NCBI GenBank assembly: GCA_023259675.1
Contig: JALRGT010000002.1
Coordinates: 173,521-237,520 of the forward strand
Direction of reading: 5' to 3'
Length of the DNA stretch: 64,000 nucleotides
DNA from: Flavobacterium sp.
GTDB taxonomy: Bacteria; Bacteroidota; Bacteroidia; Flavobacteriales; Flavobacteriaceae
The notes under the pieces are model-generated. The model was given only the letters and a program-made list of their open reading frames with translations. It was not told the origin of the DNA and ran no database searches. Of this stretch, positions 9,115 to 17,106 are shown one piece after another (position 1 is the stretch's first letter; every line of letters begins with the position of its first letter). The position numbers and the translations under genes were made by a program.

Positions 9115-10284
9115 ATGAACAATCAAGATAAAATCATTAACAAAATCAAAAGCGTTGCGCAAAAGGCAGAGCACCAAGATTTTCCGGGAATGGAAAAAGT
9201 TTGGGCACGTGTAGACGAGAAACTCGATCAAAGAGCATTGCAATCCAAAAATAAACTGTGGAAAAAAATCGCTATTGCTGCATCTGTATTACTTTTCGTT
9301 TCATTGGGCTACCAATTACTTAAAACCGATTCGGAAATCAATTCCACATTTGAAAATAATGACATCAAAGTAGTTATTCAAAAAAATGAAACCAGCAATG
9401 ATAGCGTAGTTCCTTCTAAAAATATCAAAATAGAAGCAGTTGAAATTTTAGAAAAACAATTGGAAAAGAAAAATCCGGTTGTAGTAGTTAAACACAAAGC
9501 TATTTCACCAAAAGATGACAATGAAATAATTTTAGACGCAAAAGCTGAAGAATCCAATATTCAAACAGACGGAATCATCAGCCAAGAATCTAACAATAGT
9601 ACTTTAAGTGCAGCTCCTATGGCTCTTGCAGCTGCCAAAAGTCTTGTTCCTGTTGCCAATGAATACAAAGAAAAAGCTGAAATTGCTGTTGCAGAGAATA
9701 ACAATGAAAAAACAATTTCGGGTGTTATTACAGACGAAAATGACAACTTGCCTATTCCAGGGGCTTTAATTCAAATTAAAGGAACCCAAAAAGTAGCCGT
9801 TACTGATTTGGACGGAAAATATACGATTGAGGCTGTAAAAGGAGAGCAACTTATCTTTAATATGATAGGATACAATAGCGCTTATGCTATCGTTGAAAAA
9901 TCGGGTGAACTAAATAAAAAACTAAACGCCGATTCATCCAGTTTAGATGAAGTTGTGGTAATTGGTTATGGAACAGTCCGAAAAAGACAGGCAAAAAATG
10001 CCGCTCCTATAGCTAAATATGGAACTACAAAATTTTACAAGGTTGAAAAAGCAATAAAAGTTCCGCATATTAAAAATGCATTATATATCATCAATGATGT
10101 CGAATTCAGCGAAACCGATTTATTTGGTCCCAATCCCACAAGTCCTTATGCACCTTTAAGCGAACAAAAAATTGAAAACCTCGAAATTTTATCAAAAAAA
10201 GAGTCTATTTCAAAATATGGCGAAAAAGGAAAAAATAAAGTAATCATCATTACCACTCAAAACGGAATTCTACTGAAGCGTTAA
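9115..10284 (+). CDS. Membrane anti-sigma-like protein with CarboxypepD-like domain and SusC-type plug motif
   Basis: The 389-residue protein has a cytoplasmic N-terminus of ~50 residues, one membrane helix at about 52-69 (IAIAASVLLFVSLGYQLL) and a long periplasmic part. After a low-complexity linker comes a CarboxypepD_reg-like sandwich (ISGVITDENDNLPIPGAL, near 200-275), then the SusC-type motif LDEVVVIGYGT near 277, and a tail resembling a TonB-receptor plug end (NKVIIITTQNG). No beta-barrel follows. Position directly after the sigma gene suggests it restrains that factor; direct evidence of an anti-sigma domain is weak. The periplasmic half could sense or mimic a receptor plug. Confidence 0.75.
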   Translation: MNNQDKIINKIKSVAQKAEHQDFPGMEKVWARVDEKLDQRALQSKNKLWKKIAIAASVLLFVSLGYQLLKTDSEINSTFENNDIKVVIQKNETSNDSVVPSKNIKIEAVEILEKQLEKKNPVVVVKHKAISPKDDNEIILDAKAEESNIQTDGIISQESNNSTLSAAPMALAAAKSLVPVANEYKEKAEIAVAENNNEKTISGVITDENDNLPIPGALIQIKGTQKVAVTDLDGKYTIEAVKGEQLIFNMIGYNSAYAIVEKSGELNKKLNADSSSLDEVVVIGYGTVRKRQAKNAAPIAKYGTTKFYKVEKAIKVPHIKNALYIINDVEFSETDLFGPNPTSPYAPLSEQKIENLEILSKKESISKYGEKGKNKVIIITTQNGILLKR

Positions 10285-10323
10285 TACGCAAAAATACATT
10301 CTAACCTTTTAAAAACAATTGTC

Positions 10324-12237
10324 ATGAAAAGTCTAAAACTTACTTCATTAGCCCTAGCTATGCTCTTTTCTATCCTATCTTTTGGACAAGAAATCACCAT
10401 CACCGGAACCGTAACCGACGAGACAAAAACACCTCTTCCGGGTGCAATAGTAACTATCCAAGGAACCAAAAAGGGAACCCAAACCGATTTCGATGGACAT
10501 TATTCCATTCAAGCTCAAAAAGGAAAAATTCTCGCTTTTAGCTATATTGGTTTTAATACTGAAACAGTAAAAATTGGAAATTCCAAAGTAATTAATGTTA
10601 GTTTAAAAAGTAATACCGCATCACTTCAGGAAATTGTCGTTGTGGGATATGGAACTAACCGTAAAAAAATGTCCGGATCGAATAAAGGAATTGTTTACGA
10701 CAGAGAAAATTCTAATAATACCTCCAGAATGAATATGATGGTAGCCCCTGTAAAAGCAAAAGCCGAATCTATTGCTGAGACTCGAAAAATATACGTTAAT
10801 AGGAATAGCATTATCATCAATCCTCCTTTGCCAACCACTCCCAATCAGGAAGACTATGAAGCCTTTGTTGAAAACCAGTTTGAAACTCCTAAAAATGCAC
10901 CGCTATCTACCTTTTCCATTGATGTAGATAATGCTTCTTATACTAACATTCGTCGCTTTATCAATAACGGACAAGCCGTTCCTAAAGATGCCGTTAGAAT
11001 CGAAGAAATGATGAACTTTTTCAAATACAGCTATCCGCAACCCAAAGACAATAATCCGTTTTCTATCAATACCGAATACAGCGATTGTCCGTGGAACAGT
11101 AAACACCAATTATTAAAAATTGGATTGCAAGGTAAAAACATCCCAACCGAAAATTTACCCGCTTCGAATTTGGTTTTCCTTATTGATGTATCAGGTTCGA
11201 TGAGTGATCCTAACAAATTGCCTTTACTCAAACAATCATTGAAAATTTTGGTCAACGAAATGAGAAAAGAAGACAAAGTTTCTATGGTAGTCTATGCCGG
11301 AGCAGCAGGAATGGTTTTGCCTCCAACATCAGGAGACCAAAAACAAACCATAATTGATGCTTTAGACAATTTGAATGCAGGAGGAAGCACTGCAGGAGGT
11401 GCCGGAATTGAATTGGCTTACAAAACGGCCTTAGCCAACTTTATCAAAGGCGGAAATAACCGTGTCATTCTGGCTACCGACGGCGATTTTAATGTAGGAA
11501 GTTCATCCAATAAAGACATGGAAACTTTGATTGAAGAAAAAAGAAAATCAGGCGTATTCTTGACTTGCTTAGGGTACGGAATGGGGAATTACAAAGACAG
11601 CAAAATGGAAGTCCTCGCCAACAAAGGCAACGGAAATTATGCCTATATCGATAATATTCAGGAAGCCAATCGCTTTTTGGGAAAAGAATTCAAAGGCTCA
11701 ATGTTTGCCATTGCCAAAGATGTCAAAATCCAAATCGAGTTCAATCCCAAACACGTTCAATCTTATAGATTGATTGGATACGAAAACCGAAAATTACGTC
11801 CCGAAGATTTTAAAAATGATGCTATTGATGCTGGTGAATTAGGCAGCGGACACACGGTTACCGCCTTATACGAAATCATTCCAACAGGTATTGAAAGTGA
11901 CTACAGCGTATCCGATTTAAAATATACCAAAGCAACAAATACTGGAAATTATAGCAACGAATTGGCAACCATCAAATTCCGTTACAAAAAACCTGATGGC
12001 GAAAAAAGTATTGAAATGGTTCAAACCATCGAAGACAAAACTAAAAATATACTTAGTGCTTCTGAGGACTTCAAATTTAGCGCTGCCGTGGCTTGGTTTG
12101 GATTGAAATTAAGAGATTCTAAATTAGTGGCAATCAAAGACACCAAATCTATTTTGAAATTGACTAGACAAGGCCTTTCTAAAGACCAAGAAGGTTACAA
12201 AGCCGAATTTGTGCGATTGGTGGAAGCGGTTCAATAA
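10324..12237 (+). CDS. Secreted von Willebrand A (YfbK-like) protein with CarboxypepD-like N-domain
   Basis: A 637-residue exported protein: signal peptide 1-21 (ends LSFGQ), a CarboxypepD_reg-like domain at ~23-95 (ITGTVTDETKTPLPGA), the SusC motif LQEIVVVGYGT near 101-111, a YfbK N-terminal segment (FSIDVDNASYTNIRRF, ~198-213), then a vWA domain whose MIDAS begins DVSGSMS at Asp288, with ATDGD downstream. The C-terminal part matches the YfbK C-domain (~DUF3520). vWA domains bind divalent metal and protein ligands; YfbK-type proteins have no settled function. It lies 39 bp after the anti-sigma-like gene and shares its N-terminal architecture, so the three genes probably form one operon. Confidence 0.85.
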   Translation: MKSLKLTSLALAMLFSILSFGQEITITGTVTDETKTPLPGAIVTIQGTKKGTQTDFDGHYSIQAQKGKILAFSYIGFNTETVKIGNSKVINVSLKSNTASLQEIVVVGYGTNRKKMSGSNKGIVYDRENSNNTSRMNMMVAPVKAKAESIAETRKIYVNRNSIIINPPLPTTPNQEDYEAFVENQFETPKNAPLSTFSIDVDNASYTNIRRFINNGQAVPKDAVRIEEMMNFFKYSYPQPKDNNPFSINTEYSDCPWNSKHQLLKIGLQGKNIPTENLPASNLVFLIDVSGSMSDPNKLPLLKQSLKILVNEMRKEDKVSMVVYAGAAGMVLPPTSGDQKQTIIDALDNLNAGGSTAGGAGIELAYKTALANFIKGGNNRVILATDGDFNVGSSSNKDMETLIEEKRKSGVFLTCLGYGMGNYKDSKMEVLANKGNGNYAYIDNIQEANRFLGKEFKGSMFAIAKDVKIQIEFNPKHVQSYRLIGYENRKLRPEDFKNDAIDAGELGSGHTVTALYEIIPTGIESDYSVSDLKYTKATNTGNYSNELATIKFRYKKPDGEKSIEMVQTIEDKTKNILSASEDFKFSAAVAWFGLKLRDSKLVAIKDTKSILKLTRQGLSKDQEGYKAEFVRLVEAVQ

Positions 12238-12252
12238 CAGAAATAATTAAAA

Positions 12253-12304
12253 CCATGTAAGTCATATAAGTTTTCCTTTTTTGATACTTATGTGACTTAT
12301 GTGG
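12253..12304. repeat. 18-bp near-perfect inverted repeat (TAAGTCATA family)
   Basis: CCATGTAAGTCATATAAG at 12253-12270 pairs with 12287-12304. Three of 18 positions differ, all as transitions that become G-U pairs in RNA, so the RNA hairpin is conserved. It follows the vWA gene stop and can end that transcript. It shares its core with the element at 7416-7470. Confidence 0.65.
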
Positions 12305-12315
12305 ATTAAAAGAAA

Positions 12316-12376
12316 AACCACTAAAAGAGTAAGTTTCTTAAGCCTTGTGCCTAATTTCCTTACGCTCTTAATGGTT
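12316..12376. repeat. AACCATTAAGA-family palindrome
   Basis: AACCACTAAAAGAGTAAG at 12316-12333 is the imperfect inverse of 12359-12376 (15 of 18 match), with a 25-bp centre. The right arm read on the minus strand begins AACCATTAAGA, the same start as the perfect hairpin at 16160-16198. It lies 20 bp beyond the mtaB stop on the minus strand and may act as its terminator. Confidence 0.55.
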
Positions 12377-12395
12377 TAATTTATATTCTAATTAA

Positions 12396-13724
12396 CTAAA
12401 CTAAAGCCGAAGCAAATTCCATTCGAACGCTGCCGTCTTCATCAATTCTGGTTAAATTGATTTCGTGTAACGTATTGACTAATTCCGGATTCCAAGGCGT
12501 TTTTACTTTGACGTAATTCTCGGTAAAACCATGAATATAACCTTCTTTATTTTCACTTTCGAACAAAACGGTTCTACTGGTTCCCAACTGACTTTCGTAA
12601 AAAGCACGACGCTTTTTAACTGACAAACTGCGTAACATCTTGCTTCTCTTGGCACGCACATTCCCCGGAACAACTCCTGGCATTTCAGCGGCTTCGGTAT
12701 TATCACGCTCCGAATACGTAAAAACGTGTAAATAGGAAATATCCAAATCATTCAAGAAATGATAGGTTTCCAAGAAATGTTCATCCGTTTCTCCCGGAAA
12801 ACCAACAATCACATCCACACCAATACAAGCGTGTGGCATGACTTCACGGATTTTATTCACTCTTTCAGTATACACTTCGCGTTGGTAACGGCGTTTCATC
12901 AACTTCAAGATTTCATTGCTTCCCGATTGTAACGGAATATGAAAATGCGGCACAAAAGTGCGACTTTTCGAAACAAATTCAATCGTTTCGTTTTTCAATA
13001 AATTCGGTTCGATAGACGAAATACGCAAACGCTCTATTCCCTCAACCTCATCCAAGGCCTGAACCAATTCCAAGAACGTATGTTCGTGTTTTTTGTTCCC
13101 GAATTCCCCTTTTCCGTAATCACCAATATTGACACCCGTTAGGACAATTTCTTTGATATTTTGTTTCGAAATTTCAGAGGCATTTTTCAGTACGTTTTCC
13201 AATTCGTCACTGCGCGAAATTCCTCTCGCTAGCGGAATCGTACAATAGGTACATTTATAATCGCAACCGTCCTGCACTTTCAAGAAGGCACGCGTACGGT
13301 CGCCAATGGAATAACTGCCTACATAGAAATCGGCTTCGGCAATCTCACAGGAATGCACCTCACCCATATCATTTTTAGACAAATCATTGATGTAATCGTT
13401 CAATTTGAATTTCTCCGTCGCTCCCAAAACCAAATCCACTCCATCTACATTCGCTAATTCCTCTGGTTTTAATTGGGCATAACAACCAACAGCAGCGACA
13501 AAAGCTTTGTCGTTTAGTTTCATTGCTTTACGCACCACTTGTTTGAATTGTTTATCGGCATTTTCGGTAACCGAGCACGTGTTGATGACATACATATCAG
13601 CCACTTCCTCAAAATCTACACGGTCAAAACCTTCGTCCTGTAAGTTACGGGCAATAGTCGAAGTTTCCGAAAAATTTAGTTTACAGCCTAAGGTATAAAA
13701 GGCCACTTTTTTTCTATTTTCCAT
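12396..13724 (-). CDS. mtaB: tRNA (N6-threonylcarbamoyladenosine(37)-C2)-methylthiotransferase MtaB
   Basis: The enzyme adds a methylthio group to t6A37 in tRNA, using two iron-sulfur clusters and SAM. Length is 442 residues, the family norm. The N-terminal cluster cysteines are Cys14, Cys50 and Cys81; the radical-SAM triad CxxxCxxC is Cys154, Cys158 and Cys161 (CDYKCTYC). The N-terminal phrase TLGCKLN separates MtaB from MiaB and RimO, which have different text there. A TRAM-like C-terminal stretch is present (VLFESENKEGYIHGFTENYV). It is monocistronic on the minus strand. Confidence 0.95.
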   Translation of the reverse strand: MENRKKVAFYTLGCKLNFSETSTIARNLQDEGFDRVDFEEVADMYVINTCSVTENADKQFKQVVRKAMKLNDKAFVAAVGCYAQLKPEELANVDGVDLVLGATEKFKLNDYINDLSKNDMGEVHSCEIAEADFYVGSYSIGDRTRAFLKVQDGCDYKCTYCTIPLARGISRSDELENVLKNASEISKQNIKEIVLTGVNIGDYGKGEFGNKKHEHTFLELVQALDEVEGIERLRISSIEPNLLKNETIEFVSKSRTFVPHFHIPLQSGSNEILKLMKRRYQREVYTERVNKIREVMPHACIGVDVIVGFPGETDEHFLETYHFLNDLDISYLHVFTYSERDNTEAAEMPGVVPGNVRAKRSKMLRSLSVKKRRAFYESQLGTSRTVLFESENKEGYIHGFTENYVKVKTPWNPELVNTLHEINLTRIDEDGSVRMEFASALV

Positions 13725-13846
13725 AAGTAAGCGCTATCCAATGAAATCGTTGTCAAAAAAATAGCGTGCGCAAATTTACATATAAATTGCAAGAATTAAA
13801 ATGGGATTATCATTATATTTGTAAATAGATTTTAAACTTAAAAATC

Positions 13847-14098
13847 ATGCAATCAGCTAATTTACAAAAGGATAAACTGGAGTTAATTGAAAAGATTATC
13901 CATACCAATGACAAAAAGACTTTGGAGCATATTAAAAGTATCTTAGCCGAAGAAAACTCTGAATATGAATTAACCGCTGAACAAAAGTTAATTTTAGAAG
14001 AAGCAACCACAAAATACTATTCTGGTGAAGAAACTTCCTTTACTTGGGACGAAGTAAAAAGCAATGCTAGAAAAAGCTTCAATGAAAAGAAATCTTAA
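13847..14098 (+). CDS. Antitoxin of a ParE/RelE-type toxin-antitoxin pair
   Basis: This 83-residue, charged, mostly helical protein (KLELIEKIIHTNDKKTLEHI) resembles Bacteroidota addiction-module antitoxins. Its C-terminal half (EETSFTWDEVKSNARKS) fits the region that wraps the toxin. The stop lies 17 bp inside the following toxin gene, the classic coupled arrangement. Such antitoxins normally repress their own promoter; no operator was identified in the short space after mtaB. The family assignment rests on size, order and the partner. Confidence 0.8.
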   Translation: MQSANLQKDKLELIEKIIHTNDKKTLEHIKSILAEENSEYELTAEQKLILEEATTKYYSGEETSFTWDEVKSNARKSFNEKKS

Positions 14099-14372
14099 AT
14101 TTACTTTTCGGGCTAATATCGATACCATCGTAGCTTATGAGTTCTACGAATCAAGACGTAAAAATCTAGGTGAACTATTTCTTGACGAATTAGATAATTG
14201 CTACCAATCAATCGTTTTAAATTACACCACTTACAAAGTCGTTCATACTATATACCGACAAGCCGTCGTAAAAAAATTCCCTTTTGTAGTTTTGTACAGT
14301 GTCGATGAAAAAGACATTATCATAACTGCTATTTTCAATACTACTAAAAACCCTAAGAAAAAGTTGAGATAA
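14082..14372 (+). CDS. ParE/RelE-family toxin
   Basis: I used the ATG at 14082 (MKRNLKFTFR); an upstream ATG at 14064 would add six residues that look less natural. The 96-residue protein has the ParE/RelE plan: helix FYESRRKNLGELFLDELD, then strands VVHTIYRQAVVKKFPFVVLYS and DIIITAIFNTTKNPKK. Members either cleave mRNA at the ribosome (RelE) or poison gyrase (ParE); the sequence cannot tell which. It sits at the left edge of the accessory stretch, directly before a dispersed repeat. Confidence 0.82.
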   Translation: MKRNLKFTFRANIDTIVAYEFYESRRKNLGELFLDELDNCYQSIVLNYTTYKVVHTIYRQAVVKKFPFVVLYSVDEKDIIITAIFNTTKNPKKKLR

Positions 14373-14378
14373 GCATTT

Positions 14379-14497
14379 GGGCGTGTCCCTCCGTAAAAAC
14401 TACGGGTCGGGCTATCCGTTACAATCTTTTTATTTTGTCATACTGAGCTTGTCGATGTACAAAATAAAAAGGATTTTCACTTCTATCCCTCACGCGA
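14379..14497. repeat. Dispersed intergenic repeat element with internal 13-bp inverted repeat
   Basis: The segment runs from GGGCGTGTCCC to CCCTCACGCGA and is GC-richer than its neighbours. CTTTTTATTTTGT at 14426-14438 is perfectly inverted at 14459-14471, 20 bp apart, and CCGTA/TACGG forms a small hairpin at 14391-14405. No ORF fits. I recall very similar phrases (GTCGGGCTATCCG, CTATCCCTCACGCG) in many Flavobacterium intergenic spaces; copy number is not testable here. The rest of the gap to 14692 is AT-rich, with TATATTTG at 14554-14561 as a possible -7 promoter element for the TIR gene. Confidence 0.6.
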
Positions 14498-14692
14498 ACC
14501 GATTTAGTGAGAAAACTTTGATTTCAGATTAATATTTTGTAGTTATTTATTGATATATTTGAGACAAATATGACTTTCGTTATAACTATCTTTTTGGAAT
14601 AATGTGTATCATAGCAATTATTTCAATGTTATATGCAAGTTAGCAACGATTAAAAAACTAAACTTGGTCTCAAAATTTAAACAATTTAAACT

Positions 14693-15256
14693 ATGGCTTG
14701 GAGCGGAATTAAAAGAAGAGTATTTGTTTCACATTACCGTGGTGACAGAACAGAAGTAGACAATTTCATAAACTATTTTGCAAATCAATTGGGTGTTTTT
14801 ACCCCATATGTTTTAGGAGCAAATGACAATGATGATTTCATTAACAGCACTAATCCTGAATATGTAATGACCCGAATTAGACAACTATATCTTAAAGATA
14901 CTACCGTTACAATTGTTCTTGTAGGTAGTTGTACTCATAGCCGCAGATATGTTGATTGGGAACTCAAATCTTCACTTAGGCAAAGTGATAATTACATACC
15001 AAATGGCTTAATGGGAATAATTCTTCCAAGCCAAGGAAACTCAGCTCATTTACCACCTAGACTTTCGGCGAATTGGACTCAAGGACATGATAATTGTTAT
15101 GCTAGATATTGGGTTTATCCAAGTTCAGGAAACCAATTAGGAGAATGGATAGATGATGCTTATAATGCTCGAACAACAAGGAATCTTTTAATAAACAATG
15201 CTCAGACAATGATGAAATACAGCAGAAATTGTAATATTCACAAAATAACTCATTAG
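14693..15256 (+). CDS. ThsB-like TIR domain protein (MTH538/DUF1863 family)
   Basis: The 187-residue protein is a TIR-like domain of the Thoeris ThsB type. Strand A is KRRVFVSHYRGDR (7-19), followed by a helix and a loop with N54-P55. Strand D plus the catalytic helix read VTIVLVGS (72-79) then RRYVDWELKSS (84-94), where Glu90 occupies the position of the TIR catalytic glutamate. ThsB-type enzymes use NAD+ to make cyclic ADP-ribose-type signals during phage infection. There is no ThsA (SIR2/SLOG) gene next to it. Instead a single-pass membrane protein starts 2 bp downstream, so a two-gene operon is likely. Confidence 0.82.
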   Translation: MAWSGIKRRVFVSHYRGDRTEVDNFINYFANQLGVFTPYVLGANDNDDFINSTNPEYVMTRIRQLYLKDTTVTIVLVGSCTHSRRYVDWELKSSLRQSDNYIPNGLMGIILPSQGNSAHLPPRLSANWTQGHDNCYARYWVYPSSGNQLGEWIDDAYNARTTRNLLINNAQTMMKYSRNCNIHKITH

Positions 15257-15258
15257 CC

Positions 15259-15876
15259 ATGGATATCTTTAAAGTATTTGTTGATAGTGAATATAATTTA
15301 GTTATTCAGATTTCATTTTTGCTTGTACTATGTTTAATTATACTATTTCTAATTTATTTCTTTTTGTTAAAGAATAAATTTAGATATGACCTTGTGAAGG
15401 TTGATATAAAACTTGGAAATGTTGGTACTGCCGAATTCAGACCAAATAAAAATGATTTACAAATTGCTCACAAAATTTGGACCGAATTAGTAACAAGAAA
15501 GGCAGCTATACCAATTGACAAGGACCACGATGTAATAGAGGAAATCTACAACTCATGGTACACAATGTTCCAAAAAGTTCGAGAATTCATTAGTGATATT
15601 CCAGCAGACCTTATTAGAAACAATAAAAGCACACAAGAAATAGTAAGAATAGCCACCCAAACATTAAATAAAGGATTAAGACCACATTTAACAAGATTTC
15701 AAGCTCGTTTTAGAACATGGAGTGAATCAAAAAAAGATAAAATGATGGAGATGACACCACAAGAATTCCAACAAGAATATCCCGAATATAAAGACTTAAT
15801 TGAAGATTTAATACTAGTAAACGGGCAACTAATTCAATATGCTCAGGAACTAAAGAAAATAATAGATAAAAAATAG
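15259..15876 (+). CDS. Single-pass membrane protein paired with the TIR gene
   Basis: I do not recognise a named family. The 205-residue protein has one strong membrane helix at about 14-37 (a run of I, L, F, V) followed by KNK, predicting an outside N-terminus and a cytoplasmic body. The body (~160 residues) looks helical and charged, with WTELVTRKAAIP, IYNSWYTMFQKVREFI, a basic region RFQARFRTWSESKKDK and a coiled-coil-like C-terminus. The 2-bp gap from the TIR stop implies coupling. Likely roles, by analogy with other TIR systems, are a membrane effector or a membrane-tethered sensor or regulator of the TIR enzyme; neither is proven. Confidence 0.72.
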   Translation: MDIFKVFVDSEYNLVIQISFLLVLCLIILFLIYFFLLKNKFRYDLVKVDIKLGNVGTAEFRPNKNDLQIAHKIWTELVTRKAAIPIDKDHDVIEEIYNSWYTMFQKVREFISDIPADLIRNNKSTQEIVRIATQTLNKGLRPHLTRFQARFRTWSESKKDKMMEMTPQEFQQEYPEYKDLIEDLILVNGQLIQYAQELKKIIDKK

Positions 15877-15980
15877 CCACTCTGGTGCTCGATTGCATCG
15901 AGTGCCAACTTACTTTCATAAACCAAATAAAGCGTTTGTAACGCGGTTATTACCATAAAACCTAAAAATAGATATAAAAA

Positions 15981-16019
15981 AAAACAGAAGCAAACCTTTA
16001 ACAAGTTTACTTCTGTTTT
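15981..16019 (+). terminator. Terminator hairpin after TIR/membrane operon
   Basis: AAAACAGAAGCAAAC at 15981-15995 pairs with 16005-16019 with one mismatch and a 9-nt loop. It lies ~105 bp after the membrane-protein stop. The hairpin is itself bracketed by an inverted GTTTGyAACGCGG (15934-15946 and 16026-16038). Confidence 0.65.
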
Positions 16020-16041
16020 AATTATCCGCGTTGCAAACCCC

Positions 16042-16148
16042 GCTCCGAAAAGTCTCTGACTTTGAGGACATACCCATCAGTATGTGACTGATATACAATC
16101 GATTAAAAACCGTAAATCACTTCCTCAAAGTCAAAGACTTTGCGGAGC
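16042..16148. repeat. Inverted REP doublet (BIME-like)
   Basis: A 27-bp unit at 16042-16068 (starts GCTCCG, contains AAAGTC-N3-GACTTT, ends GAGGA) is repeated in inverted orientation at 16122-16148 with three differences. Each unit forms its own hairpin. The same unit flanks the RAYT gene at 17045-17071 and 17745-17771, so this doublet is probably a mobilised REP pair. Confidence 0.75.
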
Positions 16149-16159
16149 ACAAACAAAAA

Positions 16160-16198
16160 ACCATTAAGAAATTAAATCAATTTTAATTTCTTAATGGT
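16160..16198. terminator. Perfect 17-bp bidirectional terminator hairpin
   Basis: ACCATTAAGAAATTAAA at 16160-16176 pairs perfectly with 16182-16198 around a 5-nt loop, with A-run before and T-run after. It sits downstream of the HAD hydrolase gene on the minus strand and serves either strand. The arm belongs to the AACCATTAAGA family seen at 12316-12376. Confidence 0.8.
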
Positions 16199-16220
16199 TT
16201 TGAACTATAAATTATAAAGT

Positions 16221-17018
16221 TTAAGCCAATATAAATCGCTTTATTACCTCAGCTACTCCGTGGTCGTTGTTAGAAGCCACAACCACATCGCCTCTGTCTC
16301 TTAAATGCGCATCTACATTATCTACCCAAACACCAAGACCCGCATATTCAATCATCGTTAAATCGTTACCGGCATTACCTACCGCAATGACTTCTGCTTG
16401 CAAAATATTTAATTTTTCGGCCAAGAATTTCACACTCGCTCCTTTGTCAATTCCGTTTTGAGCGGCTTCCAAAAAGAAAGGCTTCGACATACAAACACTC
16501 AAATGTGGCATCGCTGCTTTTAAATCTTCTTCTACTTCTTTCAAATAACTCGGTTCTTCCAGCAAAATACATTTTATCGCCGCCGATTGTACGCGCTCTT
16601 TAAAATTAGGCACAACTTCGTGTTCTAATCCCGTGATAGTAACTTCGATATCAATATATTCTGAATGGGTTTCGCTTATTACTTTTCCGTCTAGATAGGT
16701 GATGATATGTGTGTTTTTTGCCTTACTGTAATCATACAAAGTATGTATTTGCTCTTGCGTCAAACTTTGTTCGAAAATCACTTCGTTACTCTTCAAATCG
16801 GTAATCACAGCACCATTAAACGAAATCAGATAAGAATCCATTAATCCCAAATCTCTGGCATATTCAATCATCGCTGGAGTTGGTCGGCCAGAAGCCAAAA
16901 TAATCTGTACGCCTTTTTCTTTGGCCATAGCCAACATGGCTTTGTTTTCATCCGAAATGATATGGTCGTCATTCAACAAGGTATCATCCATGTCCAGAAC
17001 CAACATTTTATATTTCAT
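16221..17018 (-). CDS. Cof-type HAD-IIB hydrolase
   Basis: A 265-residue cytoplasmic phosphatase of the haloacid dehalogenase superfamily. Motif I is DMDDT with nucleophile Asp9 and general acid Asp11, motif II is the S/T in ILASGRPT near 40-47, and motif IV is GNAGNDLTMIEYAG near 214-227. Insertion of the large C2B cap between motifs marks type IIB, which typically dephosphorylates sugar phosphates or pyridoxal phosphate. It lies between two REP loci, so it is either an older resident or part of the variable stretch. Confidence 0.9.
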   Translation of the reverse strand: MKYKMLVLDMDDTLLNDDHIISDENKAMLAMAKEKGVQIILASGRPTPAMIEYARDLGLMDSYLISFNGAVITDLKSNEVIFEQSLTQEQIHTLYDYSKAKNTHIITYLDGKVISETHSEYIDIEVTITGLEHEVVPNFKERVQSAAIKCILLEEPSYLKEVEEDLKAAMPHLSVCMSKPFFLEAAQNGIDKGASVKFLAEKLNILQAEVIAVGNAGNDLTMIEYAGLGVWVDNVDAHLRDRGDVVVASNNDHGVAEVIKRFILA

Positions 17019-17044
17019 CTTTATCTTTTAAATTATAAACTATT

Positions 17045-17071
17045 GCTCCGCAAAGTTTCTAACTTTGAGGA
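17045..17071 (+). repeat. REP unit, left of RAYT
   Basis: 27 bp starting GCTCCGC and ending GAGGA, with the imperfect palindrome AAAGTTTCTAACTTT inside. It differs from the 16042 copy at three positions and is inverted relative to the unit at 17745-17771. Confidence 0.75.
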
Positions 17072-17106
17072 GGTGTTTGAAGGTCTCCTGACCTTCCTAT
17101 CAAATA

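Noticed and set aside
10324..12237. SusC-type TonB receptor
   Set aside because: Only the CarboxypepD-like domain and plug signature are present; the rest is a vWA/YfbK protein and there is no barrel.
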